Shown: piece by piece, positions 18,179-26,358 of the stretch
Layout of the letters: each line of letters starts with the position of its first letter
How positions within the stretch are numbered: the stretch's first letter is position 1
Assembly (NCBI RefSeq): GCF_029909975.1
Contig: NZ_CP094516.1
Coordinates: 2,046,001 to 2,110,000 of the forward strand
Direction of reading: 5' to 3'
DNA length: 64,000 nucleotides
From: Bradyrhizobium sp. ISRA430
GTDB taxonomy: Bacteria; Pseudomonadota; Alphaproteobacteria; Rhizobiales; Xanthobacteraceae
Notes under the pieces: generated by a model
Database searches by the model: none
Told to the model about the DNA's origin: nothing
Seen by the model: the letters and a program-made list of their open reading frames with translations, nothing else
Made by a program: the position numbers and the translations under genes

Positions 18179-18526
18179 GTGGGCGTTAAACTCCCTCATC
18201 GCCCGCATGATCGGCTGCAAAGAGCAGATCAGGCGTCTTGCAAGAACCGCGGATATCCTGCCCGCCACTGGCAACGCCGGCAAGTCCGCCCCGGAGCCGG
18301 GCCTCCTGACGCACCACAGCAGCCGTCCAAAGAACCACCCGGGCCCTCAAGTAGTCGGCTCCAAAAGCTTGCCGGTTCACGCGAAAATGTCATGATCATC
18401 GGGAATGAACCGAGACCAGCAGGCGTCTGACCCATAAGGCAATCGGATCATGATCCCCCCTGCATGATCCGCCAGATGTCACGGGCTCGGCAGAGGGGCC
18501 ATGGCCGAGCAGATGGACGATCTCGC
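18179..18526. promoter_or_regulatory. Divergent vgrG/tssA promoter region with repeated CATGATC motif
   Basis: 348 bp between the divergent starts of vgrG and tssA. The 7-mer CATGATC occurs on the plus strand at 18206, 18391, 18449 and 18463, and its complement at 18446. The copies at 18446/18449 form the perfect 12-bp palindrome GGATCATGATCC (18445-18456). For one 7-mer in 348 bp this density is far above chance, so a regulator site controlling both T6SS arms is plausible. No clear sigma-54 site (TGGCACG-N4-TTGC) was found. Confidence 0.45.
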
Positions 18527-19840
18527 ATGCTTGATGTCGCCACCCTGACGCAGCCCATCGCCGCCGACGATCCCTGCGGGCCGGATCTCGACGCCATCGG
18601 AGACGTCCAATATCTCAACTTCTTCGCAGGTGCGGAATCCCTGCTGCCGATGTCGTTCTTCGAGGTCGTCAACGCCAACGGAGAGCGCGGACGCTTCGAT
18701 CCGAAGGCGGTCGATTTTGCAGGCCAGTTCGCTGCCGCGCAGCCCCTTCTGGCACGCACCCGCGATCTGCGCCTGAACATGCTGCTGGCCAAGTTTTCCA
18801 TCCTCAACCGCGATCTCGACGGCTTTCTGAGCTGCCTGAAGGCGACCAACCTGCTGCTGCGCGAGCAGTGGGAAGCGGTGCATCCGAGGGGTGAGGACGG
18901 CGACTACGCGCTTCGCGCCGTCACGGTCGAAGCCATCGACGTCTTTCCGACCGTGATCAACCCGCTCCAATTCCTTCCCCTGATCGAGAACCGCAGGCAC
19001 GGCAGCCTCAACTACCGTGCCTATCAGGTTGCCAAGGGCGAAATACCCGCCGGTGACGCCGACGTCGATGGCCCCGATCTCGCGACCATCGAGCGCATCG
19101 TCGGCGAAACGGACCTGGACACTCTCAAGACCGTCAGCGCGCGGTGCTCAGCGGTCGCCGCTGAAGTCGCAGGCATCAAGGCGACCTGGCACGAAAAGTT
19201 GAACTCGGGGCAGCCCATCAGTCTCGACAGGCTGTCCGGCTTGGTGAACGGCATGGCTGCTTGGCTTGCGGGTCTCGTCACGGCGCGTGATCCGGCAGCA
19301 ATCGTCGCGCCTGCGGAAGATGCCGCTCCGGTCGACGCACAAGCCGCGCCGGACACGACCGGCGCGCTGACTTCGCCGGCGCAGGCCTCCGCAGCACTTG
19401 CCGCGGCGGGCGACTATTTTGCCCGAATGGAACCATCCAATCCGGCGCTGCTGCTGGTGCGTCAGGCACAGGAGATGGTCGGCAAATCGTTCATCGAGGT
19501 GATGCGAATGCTGGTGCCCTCCCACGTGGAGAGCGCTGCGATCAACATTGGACGAGACAAAGTCTTCGACCTGCCGATCGAACGCATGGCGGAGCTCGCC
19601 ACCTCGCTCTCATCCACGACCGAGGACAACACTCAAGATATTGTTTTTTCAGTAGAAAATAGAGCGCAGGCCTTGGGCCTGCTGACGAAGGTGGCGGCGT
19701 TCTTCCGAGCCGCGGAGCCATCCAGCCCTATCCCGCTCTTGGTCGATCGCGCGCGCGATCTCGCACAACGAGACTTCCTCAGCCTCTTAAACGACGTCTT
19801 GCCCGAGGGCGCGTTGAAGACAATCGACAAATCGCATTGA
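18527..19840 (+). CDS. tssA: T6SS protein TssA (ImpA N-terminal family)
   Basis: About 437 residues from the ATG at 18527, which has GGACGA upstream. The N-terminal ImpA_N domain is recognisable from LTQPIAADDPCGPDLD and KFSILNRDLDGFLSCLKATN, and the C-terminal part (about 300-435) resembles the VasL/TssA C-terminal helices (LLLVRQAQEMVGKSF). TssA primes sheath assembly at the baseplate. An in-frame ATG at 18464 would add an Arg-rich leader that looks non-coding. It is the first gene of the plus-strand tss operon. Confidence 0.92.
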   Translation: MLDVATLTQPIAADDPCGPDLDAIGDVQYLNFFAGAESLLPMSFFEVVNANGERGRFDPKAVDFAGQFAAAQPLLARTRDLRLNMLLAKFSILNRDLDGFLSCLKATNLLLREQWEAVHPRGEDGDYALRAVTVEAIDVFPTVINPLQFLPLIENRRHGSLNYRAYQVAKGEIPAGDADVDGPDLATIERIVGETDLDTLKTVSARCSAVAAEVAGIKATWHEKLNSGQPISLDRLSGLVNGMAAWLAGLVTARDPAAIVAPAEDAAPVDAQAAPDTTGALTSPAQASAALAAAGDYFARMEPSNPALLLVRQAQEMVGKSFIEVMRMLVPSHVESAAINIGRDKVFDLPIERMAELATSLSSTTEDNTQDIVFSVENRAQALGLLTKVAAFFRAAEPSSPIPLLVDRARDLAQRDFLSLLNDVLPEGALKTIDKSH

Positions 19841-19964
19841 ACCCGCGTTTCGCTCGAGGGGACTAACTGGACATAAGGGAGCTTTGCCGACCGCGAGTTG
19901 AAGCGCCTTATCAACCTGCGTCGTGCAAGTCGGCCTCTAAAGCGATTTCGTAAAGAGGGGAACC

Positions 19965-20486
19965 ATGGCTACCGATAGCGGACAAAAATTCATTCGGCGA
20001 AACCGCGCACCGCGCGTGCACATCACATACGAAGACCCTTACGACGCCGAGCGGCTAATCGAACTGCCGTTCGTCATGGGGGTCCTCTCGGACCTTTCCG
20101 GCAACAACCCCGGCGTCGAGAAGACGAAAGTCGAGGAACGCAAATTCCTCGAGTTCGACATGGACAACTTCGACAGCCGCATGGCGGCGATCCAGCCCGG
20201 CGTGACGGCGCGCGTCGCCAATCGCCTCAGCGAAGGGTCCGACGATAAAATCTCCGTCAACCTGCGCTTCAACAAGATGTCCGACTTCACCCCCGTCGCG
20301 GTGGCCCGGCAGGTGCCGGCTACGGCCAAGCTGCTCGAGGCGCGCGAACGGCTCGCCAATCTGCTGCGCTATATGGATGGCAAGGTGGCCGCCGAGGATC
20401 AGCTCAAGAAACTTCTCGCCGATCCTCAACTGATGGCCGCGCTGCGGGAGCGCGCCCAGTCTACTGAACCCGACACCGAGAGCTAA
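19965..20486 (+). CDS. tssB: T6SS contractile sheath small subunit TssB (VipA)
   Basis: 173 residues, typical length. It begins near QKFIRRNRAPRVHITYE and has the family core ELPFVMGVLSDLSGN. With TssC it forms the contractile sheath in the cytoplasm. A strong ribosome site (AGAGGGGA) precedes the ATG. It follows tssA by 124 bp, long enough for its own promoter, and precedes tssC by 17 bp. Confidence 0.96.
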   Translation: MATDSGQKFIRRNRAPRVHITYEDPYDAERLIELPFVMGVLSDLSGNNPGVEKTKVEERKFLEFDMDNFDSRMAAIQPGVTARVANRLSEGSDDKISVNLRFNKMSDFTPVAVARQVPATAKLLEARERLANLLRYMDGKVAAEDQLKKLLADPQLMAALRERAQSTEPDTES

Positions 20487-20503
20487 GGGAAGGAACGGGG
20501 ACC

Positions 20504-22006
20504 ATGGCAAAAGAAGCTGTCCATAAAGAGCCCACCACCCAGGTCGGGACCGTCGAAGCTGATGAGTTTGCTGCTCTGCTGAAGCAAAGCTTCAAGCCGC
20601 GCACTGAACGTGCAGCGACCGAAGTCGAGAACGCGGTATCCACGCTCGTTCAAGAAGCTTTGAAGGATACCAGCGTTATCAAGTCGGACGTGCTCGACAC
20701 CATCGAGGAGATGATCGCGCGGATCGACCAGAAGCTGACCGCGCAGATGAATGAGATACTTCACGCACCTGAGTTCCAGGCGATCGAAAGTGCCTGGCGC
20801 GGCCTGCACTACCTCGTTTTCAATTCCGAGACGGACGCCAACCTCAAGATCCGGGTGATGAACGTCTCCAAGAACGAGCTGTATCGCAATCTGCGGCTCT
20901 ACCCCGATGCGCGCTGGGATCAGAGTCCGCTGTTCAAGCAGATCTACGAGTACGAATTCGGCCAGTTGGGCGGCGAGCCGTTCGGCTGCCTGATCGGCGA
21001 CTATTACTTCAGCCACCTTCCCACCGACGTGCAGTTGTTGCGCGATCTCAGCAAGATCGCCGGCGCCGCCCACGCGCCCTTCTTCAGCGGCGCCGAGCCG
21101 ACGCTGATGGGAATGGACTCGTGGACCGAGCTCTCCAACCCTCGTGACATCGGCAAGGTCTTCGACACGCCGGAATATGCGGCGTGGAAGGGACTGCGTG
21201 ATCAGGACGACTCGCGCTATCTCGGCCTGTGCATGCCGCGCGTGCTGGGTCGCCTCCCCTACGGCGCGAAATCGGAGCCCGTGGAAGAGTTCGCCTTCGA
21301 AGAGGAGACGGATGGGCACACCGGCGACAAATACGGCTGGATCAACGCCTCCTATGCGATGGCGGTCAACATCAACCGCGCCTTCAAGGAGTTCGGCTGG
21401 TGCACGCGCATCCGCGGTGTACAGTCCGGTGGCGAGGTCATCAACCTGCCGACGCACACATTCCCGACCGACGACGGTGGCGTCGATCTGAAATGCCCGA
21501 CCGAGATCGCCATCAGCGATCGCCGTGAGCACGAACTTGCAAAGGCGGGCCTGATCCCGCTGATCCATCGCAAGAACACCGACAAGGCCGCCTTCATCGG
21601 CGCCCAGTCGCTCTATAAGCCGAAGAAGTATTTCGGCGAGAAGGGCGTGGATGCAACCGCGTCCGACAACCTGTCGTCACGTCTGCCCTACATGTTCGCA
21701 GTGTCCCGCTTTGCGCACTATCTGAAGTGCATGGTTCGCGACAAGATCGGATCCATGAAGGAGAAGGATGAGCTGACGGTCTGGCTGCAGACCTGGATCA
21801 ACGAGTACGTTGATGCCAACCCAGCCCTGTCGTCAGAAGCTCAGAAAGCGCGCAAGCCGCTGGCCGCTGCGAAGGTTGAGGTCATAGCAAACGAGGAGAA
21901 CCCGGGATATTACAACGCGCGCTTCTTTCTCCGTCCACACTTTCAGTTGGAAGCGATGGATGTCGGCCTCAGTCTGGTTTCGCGCCTGCCTGGCCCCAGC
22001 TCCTGA
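20504..22006 (+). CDS. tssC: T6SS contractile sheath large subunit TssC (VipB)
   Basis: 500 residues, normal size. Family landmarks include ESAWRGLHYLVFNSETD, GEPFGCLIGDYYF, EEFAFEEETDGHTGDKYGWI and the C-terminal VEVIANEENPGYYNARFFLR. TssC pairs with TssB to build the sheath, and its N-terminus is the usual contact for ClpV disassembly. It is preceded by GGAACGGGG before the ATG. The next gene, hcp, starts 50 bp downstream. Confidence 0.97.
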   Translation: MAKEAVHKEPTTQVGTVEADEFAALLKQSFKPRTERAATEVENAVSTLVQEALKDTSVIKSDVLDTIEEMIARIDQKLTAQMNEILHAPEFQAIESAWRGLHYLVFNSETDANLKIRVMNVSKNELYRNLRLYPDARWDQSPLFKQIYEYEFGQLGGEPFGCLIGDYYFSHLPTDVQLLRDLSKIAGAAHAPFFSGAEPTLMGMDSWTELSNPRDIGKVFDTPEYAAWKGLRDQDDSRYLGLCMPRVLGRLPYGAKSEPVEEFAFEEETDGHTGDKYGWINASYAMAVNINRAFKEFGWCTRIRGVQSGGEVINLPTHTFPTDDGGVDLKCPTEIAISDRREHELAKAGLIPLIHRKNTDKAAFIGAQSLYKPKKYFGEKGVDATASDNLSSRLPYMFAVSRFAHYLKCMVRDKIGSMKEKDELTVWLQTWINEYVDANPALSSEAQKARKPLAAAKVEVIANEENPGYYNARFFLRPHFQLEAMDVGLSLVSRLPGPSS

Positions 22007-22056
22007 CGTTGCATCATCGCAACCGCAAACATGCATAATTTTGAGAGGACTATGCT

Positions 22057-22542
22057 ATGGCTGTCGACATCTTCTTGAAACTCGACCCGATCAAAGGCGA
22101 GTCGTTGGACGACAAGCACAAGGACGAAATCGATATTTTGAGCTGGTCTTTCGGCGAGAGCCAGACCGGCACTTTCCACAGCGGCTCGGGCGGCGGCGCC
22201 GGCAAAGTCAGCGTGCAGGATCTCCACTTCACGCACTTCGTCGACAAGGCCACGCCGGAGCTTTTCAAGGTCTGCGCGAACGGCAAGCATATCGATAGCG
22301 CGATCCTGACGGTCCGCAAGGCCGGCGAAAACCCGCTCGAATATCTCAAGGTCGAGATGAAGAACGTTCTGGTCACCAGCGTGTCGACCGGCGGATCGCA
22401 CGGCGAAGATCGCCTCACCGAGAACGTGAGCCTGAACTTCCAGAAGGTGAAGATGATCTACAAGACCCAAACGGAAAAAGGCGCTGCCGGCGCGTCGCCG
22501 ACCTTCGGCTGGGACGTTGCAGCCAACAAGGAATGGGCCTGA
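22057..22542 (+). CDS. hcp: T6SS tube protein Hcp (TssD)
   Basis: 161 residues, standard for Hcp. It begins MAVDIFLKLDPIKGESLDD and contains ILSWSFGESQ, VQDLHFTHFVDKATPEL and NPLEYLKVEMKNVLVTS. It forms hexameric rings stacked inside the sheath and is secreted. It carries no C-terminal effector extension. A strong GC hairpin directly follows the stop, which may let hcp be expressed above the downstream tss genes. Confidence 0.97.
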   Translation: MAVDIFLKLDPIKGESLDDKHKDEIDILSWSFGESQTGTFHSGSGGGAGKVSVQDLHFTHFVDKATPELFKVCANGKHIDSAILTVRKAGENPLEYLKVEMKNVLVTSVSTGGSHGEDRLTENVSLNFQKVKMIYKTQTEKGAAGASPTFGWDVAANKEWA

Positions 22543-22558
22543 TTGTCGGCTCCTCGCC

Positions 22559-22592
22559 TGGCGCCGGTTGCGAATAGCGGGAACCGGCGCCA
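22559..22592 (+). terminator. Stem-loop after hcp (processing or partial terminator)
   Basis: Perfect 11-bp inverted repeat, TGGCGCCGGTT at 22559-22569 and its complement at 22582-22592, with a 12-base loop, 16 bp past the hcp stop. No T-run follows, so it is more likely an attenuating or RNA-stabilising hairpin than a full intrinsic terminator. tssE lies 120 bp further on in the same direction. Confidence 0.5.
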
Positions 22593-22712
22593 AGCGGTGC
22601 GATTGCGATCGCACCTGTCGGCCGGCCCGACCGCCTGCTGACACGACGTCAAGTTGGACGCCAATGGGCGTCCCCGGAATTGTATGCGGGTTGGGCGTCA
22701 CGGGGACCGCAA

Positions 22713-23261
22713 ATGAGCATTACACCAAAGAGGGATCGGCTCTGCCCCCCATTGATGCTGGCCTTTCGTTCGGCTCATGAAGCGCGCGATGCGCGCAAGA
22801 AGCTCAATCTGCGCGATGAGTTCGGCGAGCGGGTCATTGCCGGGCGGCGCAGCGCAGGCCGTTTTCCGATCTCCGAAACGTTGCTTCGGCGCGAAGTCTC
22901 CCATGACATTGAATCGCTCCTCAATACCATTGCTCTGGAATCGACCCTGGACCTGAGCGGCCGGAATTGCGTCCGAACATCGATCCTGAACTATGGCTTC
23001 CCCGATATCGCGCACCGTTCGATCGACGAGGTCACGGACGACGAGCTCAACGACGCGCTACGCGCGACGCTGACGACGTACGAACCAAGGCTCGATCGCA
23101 AGACGATCCGGGTCCGCCGCGACGGCTCTGTCGGCCCCGAGCAGCTCAAGCTGCGCTTCATCGTTCACGCCGACCTGAAGGCCGAGCCGCTCAACGTTCC
23201 CGTGGAATTCGTCGCCGATGTCGACCTCGACAGCGGCGATATCCAGATCAACCGACTTTAA
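22713..23261 (+). CDS. tssE: T6SS baseplate protein TssE (gp25-like)
   Basis: 182 residues from the ATG at 22713, which has GGGGA about 7 bases upstream. The gp25-like core is RREVSHDIESLLNTI, then CVRTSILNYGFPDI and a C-terminal strand KLRFIVHADLKAEP. It connects baseplate and sheath. An in-frame ATG at 22680 is less likely. The stop is one base before the tssF start, so translation is probably coupled. Confidence 0.94.
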   Translation: MSITPKRDRLCPPLMLAFRSAHEARDARKKLNLRDEFGERVIAGRRSAGRFPISETLLRREVSHDIESLLNTIALESTLDLSGRNCVRTSILNYGFPDIAHRSIDEVTDDELNDALRATLTTYEPRLDRKTIRVRRDGSVGPEQLKLRFIVHADLKAEPLNVPVEFVADVDLDSGDIQINRL

Positions 23262-23262
23262 C

Positions 23263-25230
23263 ATGAACCGCGAATTCCTGGACTTCTACAATCGTGAACT
23301 GTCACTGCTGTACGAGCAGGCAGGAGATTTCGCCGAAGAATATCCTGGCATCGCAGAGCGCCTTGGCGGCCTGATCCGGGATCGCTCGGATCCGATGATC
23401 ACGGGGCTGCTGGAGGGTGCCGCGTTTCTCGCTGCCCGCGTTCAGCTCAAGCTCAAGCACGAATTCCCGGAATTCACCGCAAACCTGCTCGAGCAACTGG
23501 TTCCGAACTACCTTGCCCCCACCCCTTCCGCCATGCTCGTCACGGCACGCCCGCCCTATGCCGACCCGGCGCTGCGCGACGGAAGGAAGATCGCGCGCGG
23601 CGCCTATTTCGATGCCACCTACCGCGAGAGAGAACGAAGCCTTTCCTGCCGATTTCGACTTTGCCGCGAAATCGTACTTTGGCCGTTTGACGTCACCGGC
23701 GCGGAATACTTCTCCACGGCGGGCGCGCTGCAGGCGCTCGGGATTCCGGTCGGCGGCGACGTCATCGCCGGGCTCAGGCTATCACTGACCCATCGTACCG
23801 CAGCCCGGATCGACGAAGAACTGCCTGACGCAGAGGCCCGGACCAAGCCGGAAACCTGGTTTGCGGGTTGCCGCGTGAGCGAACTCCCGATCTACCTGTC
23901 CGGCGCGGAATCCGACGCCATCGCGCTTTACGAGCAATTGATCTCGAATTGCAGGGGCGTCTACTTCCGCCATCTCGACGACTTCGGCGATCCGGTGGTC
24001 ACTCGCGCGCCCCAGGACTGCGTGCAGCAAGTCGGCTTCGACGAGAACGAGTCACTATTTCCCAACGACAATCGGATCTTTCGGGGCTCGGAGCTGCTAC
24101 GGGAATATTTCGTGTTTCCACGCAAGTTCCTTGGCATCAACCTGACCGGACTTCGCGGCCTGATGCCACGGCTGCGCAGCAAGTCGATCGATATCGTCTT
24201 CGCCTTCGATGAACACAATTCGCGGCTTGCCGCCTCGGTGCGTCCCGATACCTTCAAGCTCTATACTGCGCCTGCGATCAACCTGTTCGAGAAGACGAGT
24301 GACCGTATCCCTGTCAAGTCGAATACCCACGAGTATCATGTGGTGCCCGATCGCAGCCGCTATCTCGAATACGAGCCGCACCAGGTGCTCGAAGTCTATG
24401 CGCATTTTCCGGCGGAAAAAGACAAGCGGCCGGTGCGCTCGCTGTATTCGGCCGCCGTCGAACGGACCAGCGGATCGGTCGAAGGGCTCTATTTCACCGT
24501 CCGCCGGTTGCCCCGCCGCCGCACTGTAGAGGAGACGACGTACGGCACATCCTCCGACTACACCGGGACGGACATGTTCCTGTCACTGCTCGAGCCCGGT
24601 GAACTGAGTGGCGAAGGCTCCGTCGCCGAACTCAGCGTCCGGGCGCTGTGCTCCAACCGGCATCTCACCGAGCACTTGCCGGTCGGCCAGGGCGGCGCCG
24701 ACTTCCGCCTGCTGGACGACACCTCTCTTGATTTGATCTGCGTCGCTGGTCCCACCCGTCCACGCGAGCCGGTGGTGGCCCAGCTACGCAGCCGCAACGA
24801 GATCGCCAACAGCGGAATCGTCAGTTGGCGGCTGATCAACATGTTGAGCCTGAACTATCTTGGTCTGGTCGAGCGCGGTGGCGGCAAGAACGCCGGCGCG
24901 CTGCGCGAGATGCTGTCCTTGTTCGCCGATCAGTTCGACGACGCCACGGAACGCAAGATCCGCGGCGTACGCAGCATAGAAAGCCGTCCCGTCGTACGGC
25001 GGGTGCGCGAGCGCACCGGTAGCGGCGCTGCGCGCGGCCTGGAGATCACCGTTACGCTCGACGAGAAAGCATTCGAGGGCAGCGGTGTGTTCTTGCTCAG
25101 CGCCGTGCTGGAGCGCTTCTTCGCCGAATACTCGGGCTTCAACACCTTCACCCAGACGGTCATCTCAACACCGGAGCGTGGCGAGATCATGCGGTGGCCG
25201 CCTCGCATGGGCACGCGGAGACCGCTGTGA
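23263..25230 (+). CDS. tssF: T6SS baseplate protein TssF
   Basis: 655 residues from the ATG at 23263. It begins MNREFLDFYNRELSLLYEQ, the TssF signature, and carries EEYPGIAERLGGL and EFPEFTANLLEQLVPNYLAP. With TssG and TssK it makes the baseplate wedge. The last four bases overlap the likely GTG start of tssG. No unusual features. Confidence 0.96.
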   Translation: MNREFLDFYNRELSLLYEQAGDFAEEYPGIAERLGGLIRDRSDPMITGLLEGAAFLAARVQLKLKHEFPEFTANLLEQLVPNYLAPTPSAMLVTARPPYADPALRDGRKIARGAYFDATYRERERSLSCRFRLCREIVLWPFDVTGAEYFSTAGALQALGIPVGGDVIAGLRLSLTHRTAARIDEELPDAEARTKPETWFAGCRVSELPIYLSGAESDAIALYEQLISNCRGVYFRHLDDFGDPVVTRAPQDCVQQVGFDENESLFPNDNRIFRGSELLREYFVFPRKFLGINLTGLRGLMPRLRSKSIDIVFAFDEHNSRLAASVRPDTFKLYTAPAINLFEKTSDRIPVKSNTHEYHVVPDRSRYLEYEPHQVLEVYAHFPAEKDKRPVRSLYSAAVERTSGSVEGLYFTVRRLPRRRTVEETTYGTSSDYTGTDMFLSLLEPGELSGEGSVAELSVRALCSNRHLTEHLPVGQGGADFRLLDDTSLDLICVAGPTRPREPVVAQLRSRNEIANSGIVSWRLINMLSLNYLGLVERGGGKNAGALREMLSLFADQFDDATERKIRGVRSIESRPVVRRVRERTGSGAARGLEITVTLDEKAFEGSGVFLLSAVLERFFAEYSGFNTFTQTVISTPERGEIMRWPPRMGTRRPL

Positions 25231-26258
25231 CGCTGATCGAGCAGATGAAGGCCGAGCCCTGGCGGTTCGATTTCTTTCACACGCTGCGCCAGCTCGAGCG
25301 GGCCAATCCGGATCGACCGCGGATCGGTGACAGCGCCGCACGCCGCGAGGAGTATGTCGACCTCGGCCAGGTTCCTTATCTGGAATTTCCCGCGTCCAAC
25401 CTCGCGGCGGTCGACGGCCAGGATGGCCGGCTGAGGATACTGGTCAAATTTCTGGGCCTGCTGGGCCCTCAGGGCGCGCTGCCGCTCGCCACCACCGATG
25501 AAAGCCTCGGCTGGTGGCTGATGCGGGACGACGCCTTCCCGCGCTTTCTCGACCTCCTCAATGGGCGCTTCCTGCAGCTTTTCTTTCGCGCCTGGGCCGA
25601 CGCGCGGCCGATCGCGCAGCATGACCGGCCGGCGGAGGATCGCTTCATCGCCTATGTCGGCTCCTTCGCCGGGTTGGGATCCGACGTTTTCGCCAATCGA
25701 GATACCGTACCGGACATGGCGAAGCTCAGCTTCGCCGGACTGGTCGCGCCCAGGGCAAAGTGTGCGTCACGGCTGACGCGGTTGCTGCAGGGGCTGTTCG
25801 ACGTCACGGTTGAGATCGACGAATTTGTCGGCACGTGGCTCTCGTTCGACCCGAGTCACTGCAGCCGGCTCGGCGGGAGCCATGCCAGGCTCGGCCGGGA
25901 CGCTCTTCTGGGCTCACGCGTGTTCAGCGTCGAGGACAAGATCAGGGTTCGACTCTTCGTCAAGAATTTTGCCCAGTACGAGCAATTCCTACCGACGGAA
26001 ACGCGCAACTTGTCGGAGCCACTGGCGGACGCCGTGTTCTTCTATATCGGCGACGAATTGGAATGGGAGGTGGAACTCGCCATCCCAGCGGGAGAGGTCG
26101 TCCCGGTCAGGCTCGGACAGAGCGGACGACTCGGATGGACCACATGGGTGTCGCCCAACTGGACCTCTACCGAAGAATATCGCCGCGATGCGCGCTTTCA
26201 GCTCGGCGAGCGCTTGAGGGCCCGTCGGAGCAGCGCTGCCGATGCCGCGGCGATTTGA
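25227..26258 (+). CDS. tssG: T6SS baseplate protein TssG
   Basis: About 343 residues from a GTG at 25227, which overlaps the tssF stop (GTGA) and has CGGAG 7 bases upstream. An in-frame ATG at 25194 is the alternative. Family features are WRFDFFHTLRQLERANPD, FLGLLGPQGALPLATT and the C-terminal SVEDKIRVRLFVKN. It is part of the baseplate wedge with TssF. The 100 bp before tssH hold an AGGAGG site but no other clear signal. Confidence 0.94.
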   Translation: MTLIEQMKAEPWRFDFFHTLRQLERANPDRPRIGDSAARREEYVDLGQVPYLEFPASNLAAVDGQDGRLRILVKFLGLLGPQGALPLATTDESLGWWLMRDDAFPRFLDLLNGRFLQLFFRAWADARPIAQHDRPAEDRFIAYVGSFAGLGSDVFANRDTVPDMAKLSFAGLVAPRAKCASRLTRLLQGLFDVTVEIDEFVGTWLSFDPSHCSRLGGSHARLGRDALLGSRVFSVEDKIRVRLFVKNFAQYEQFLPTETRNLSEPLADAVFFYIGDELEWEVELAIPAGEVVPVRLGQSGRLGWTTWVSPNWTSTEEYRRDARFQLGERLRARRSSAADAAAI

Positions 26259-26358
26259 ACCTATCCGCCGCGCCGATCGTCCTAACACTATGGGATTCGC
26301 GGCAAAATCTCCGCTTGATGCCGGGCATCCACGGAGCAAGTGAGCAGGAGGGGCCGCT

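Noticed and set aside
16529..18430. 633-codon open frame on the plus strand opposite vgrG
   Set aside because: The minus-strand frame is an unmistakable VgrG; the opposite frame has no recognisable domain or ribosome site.
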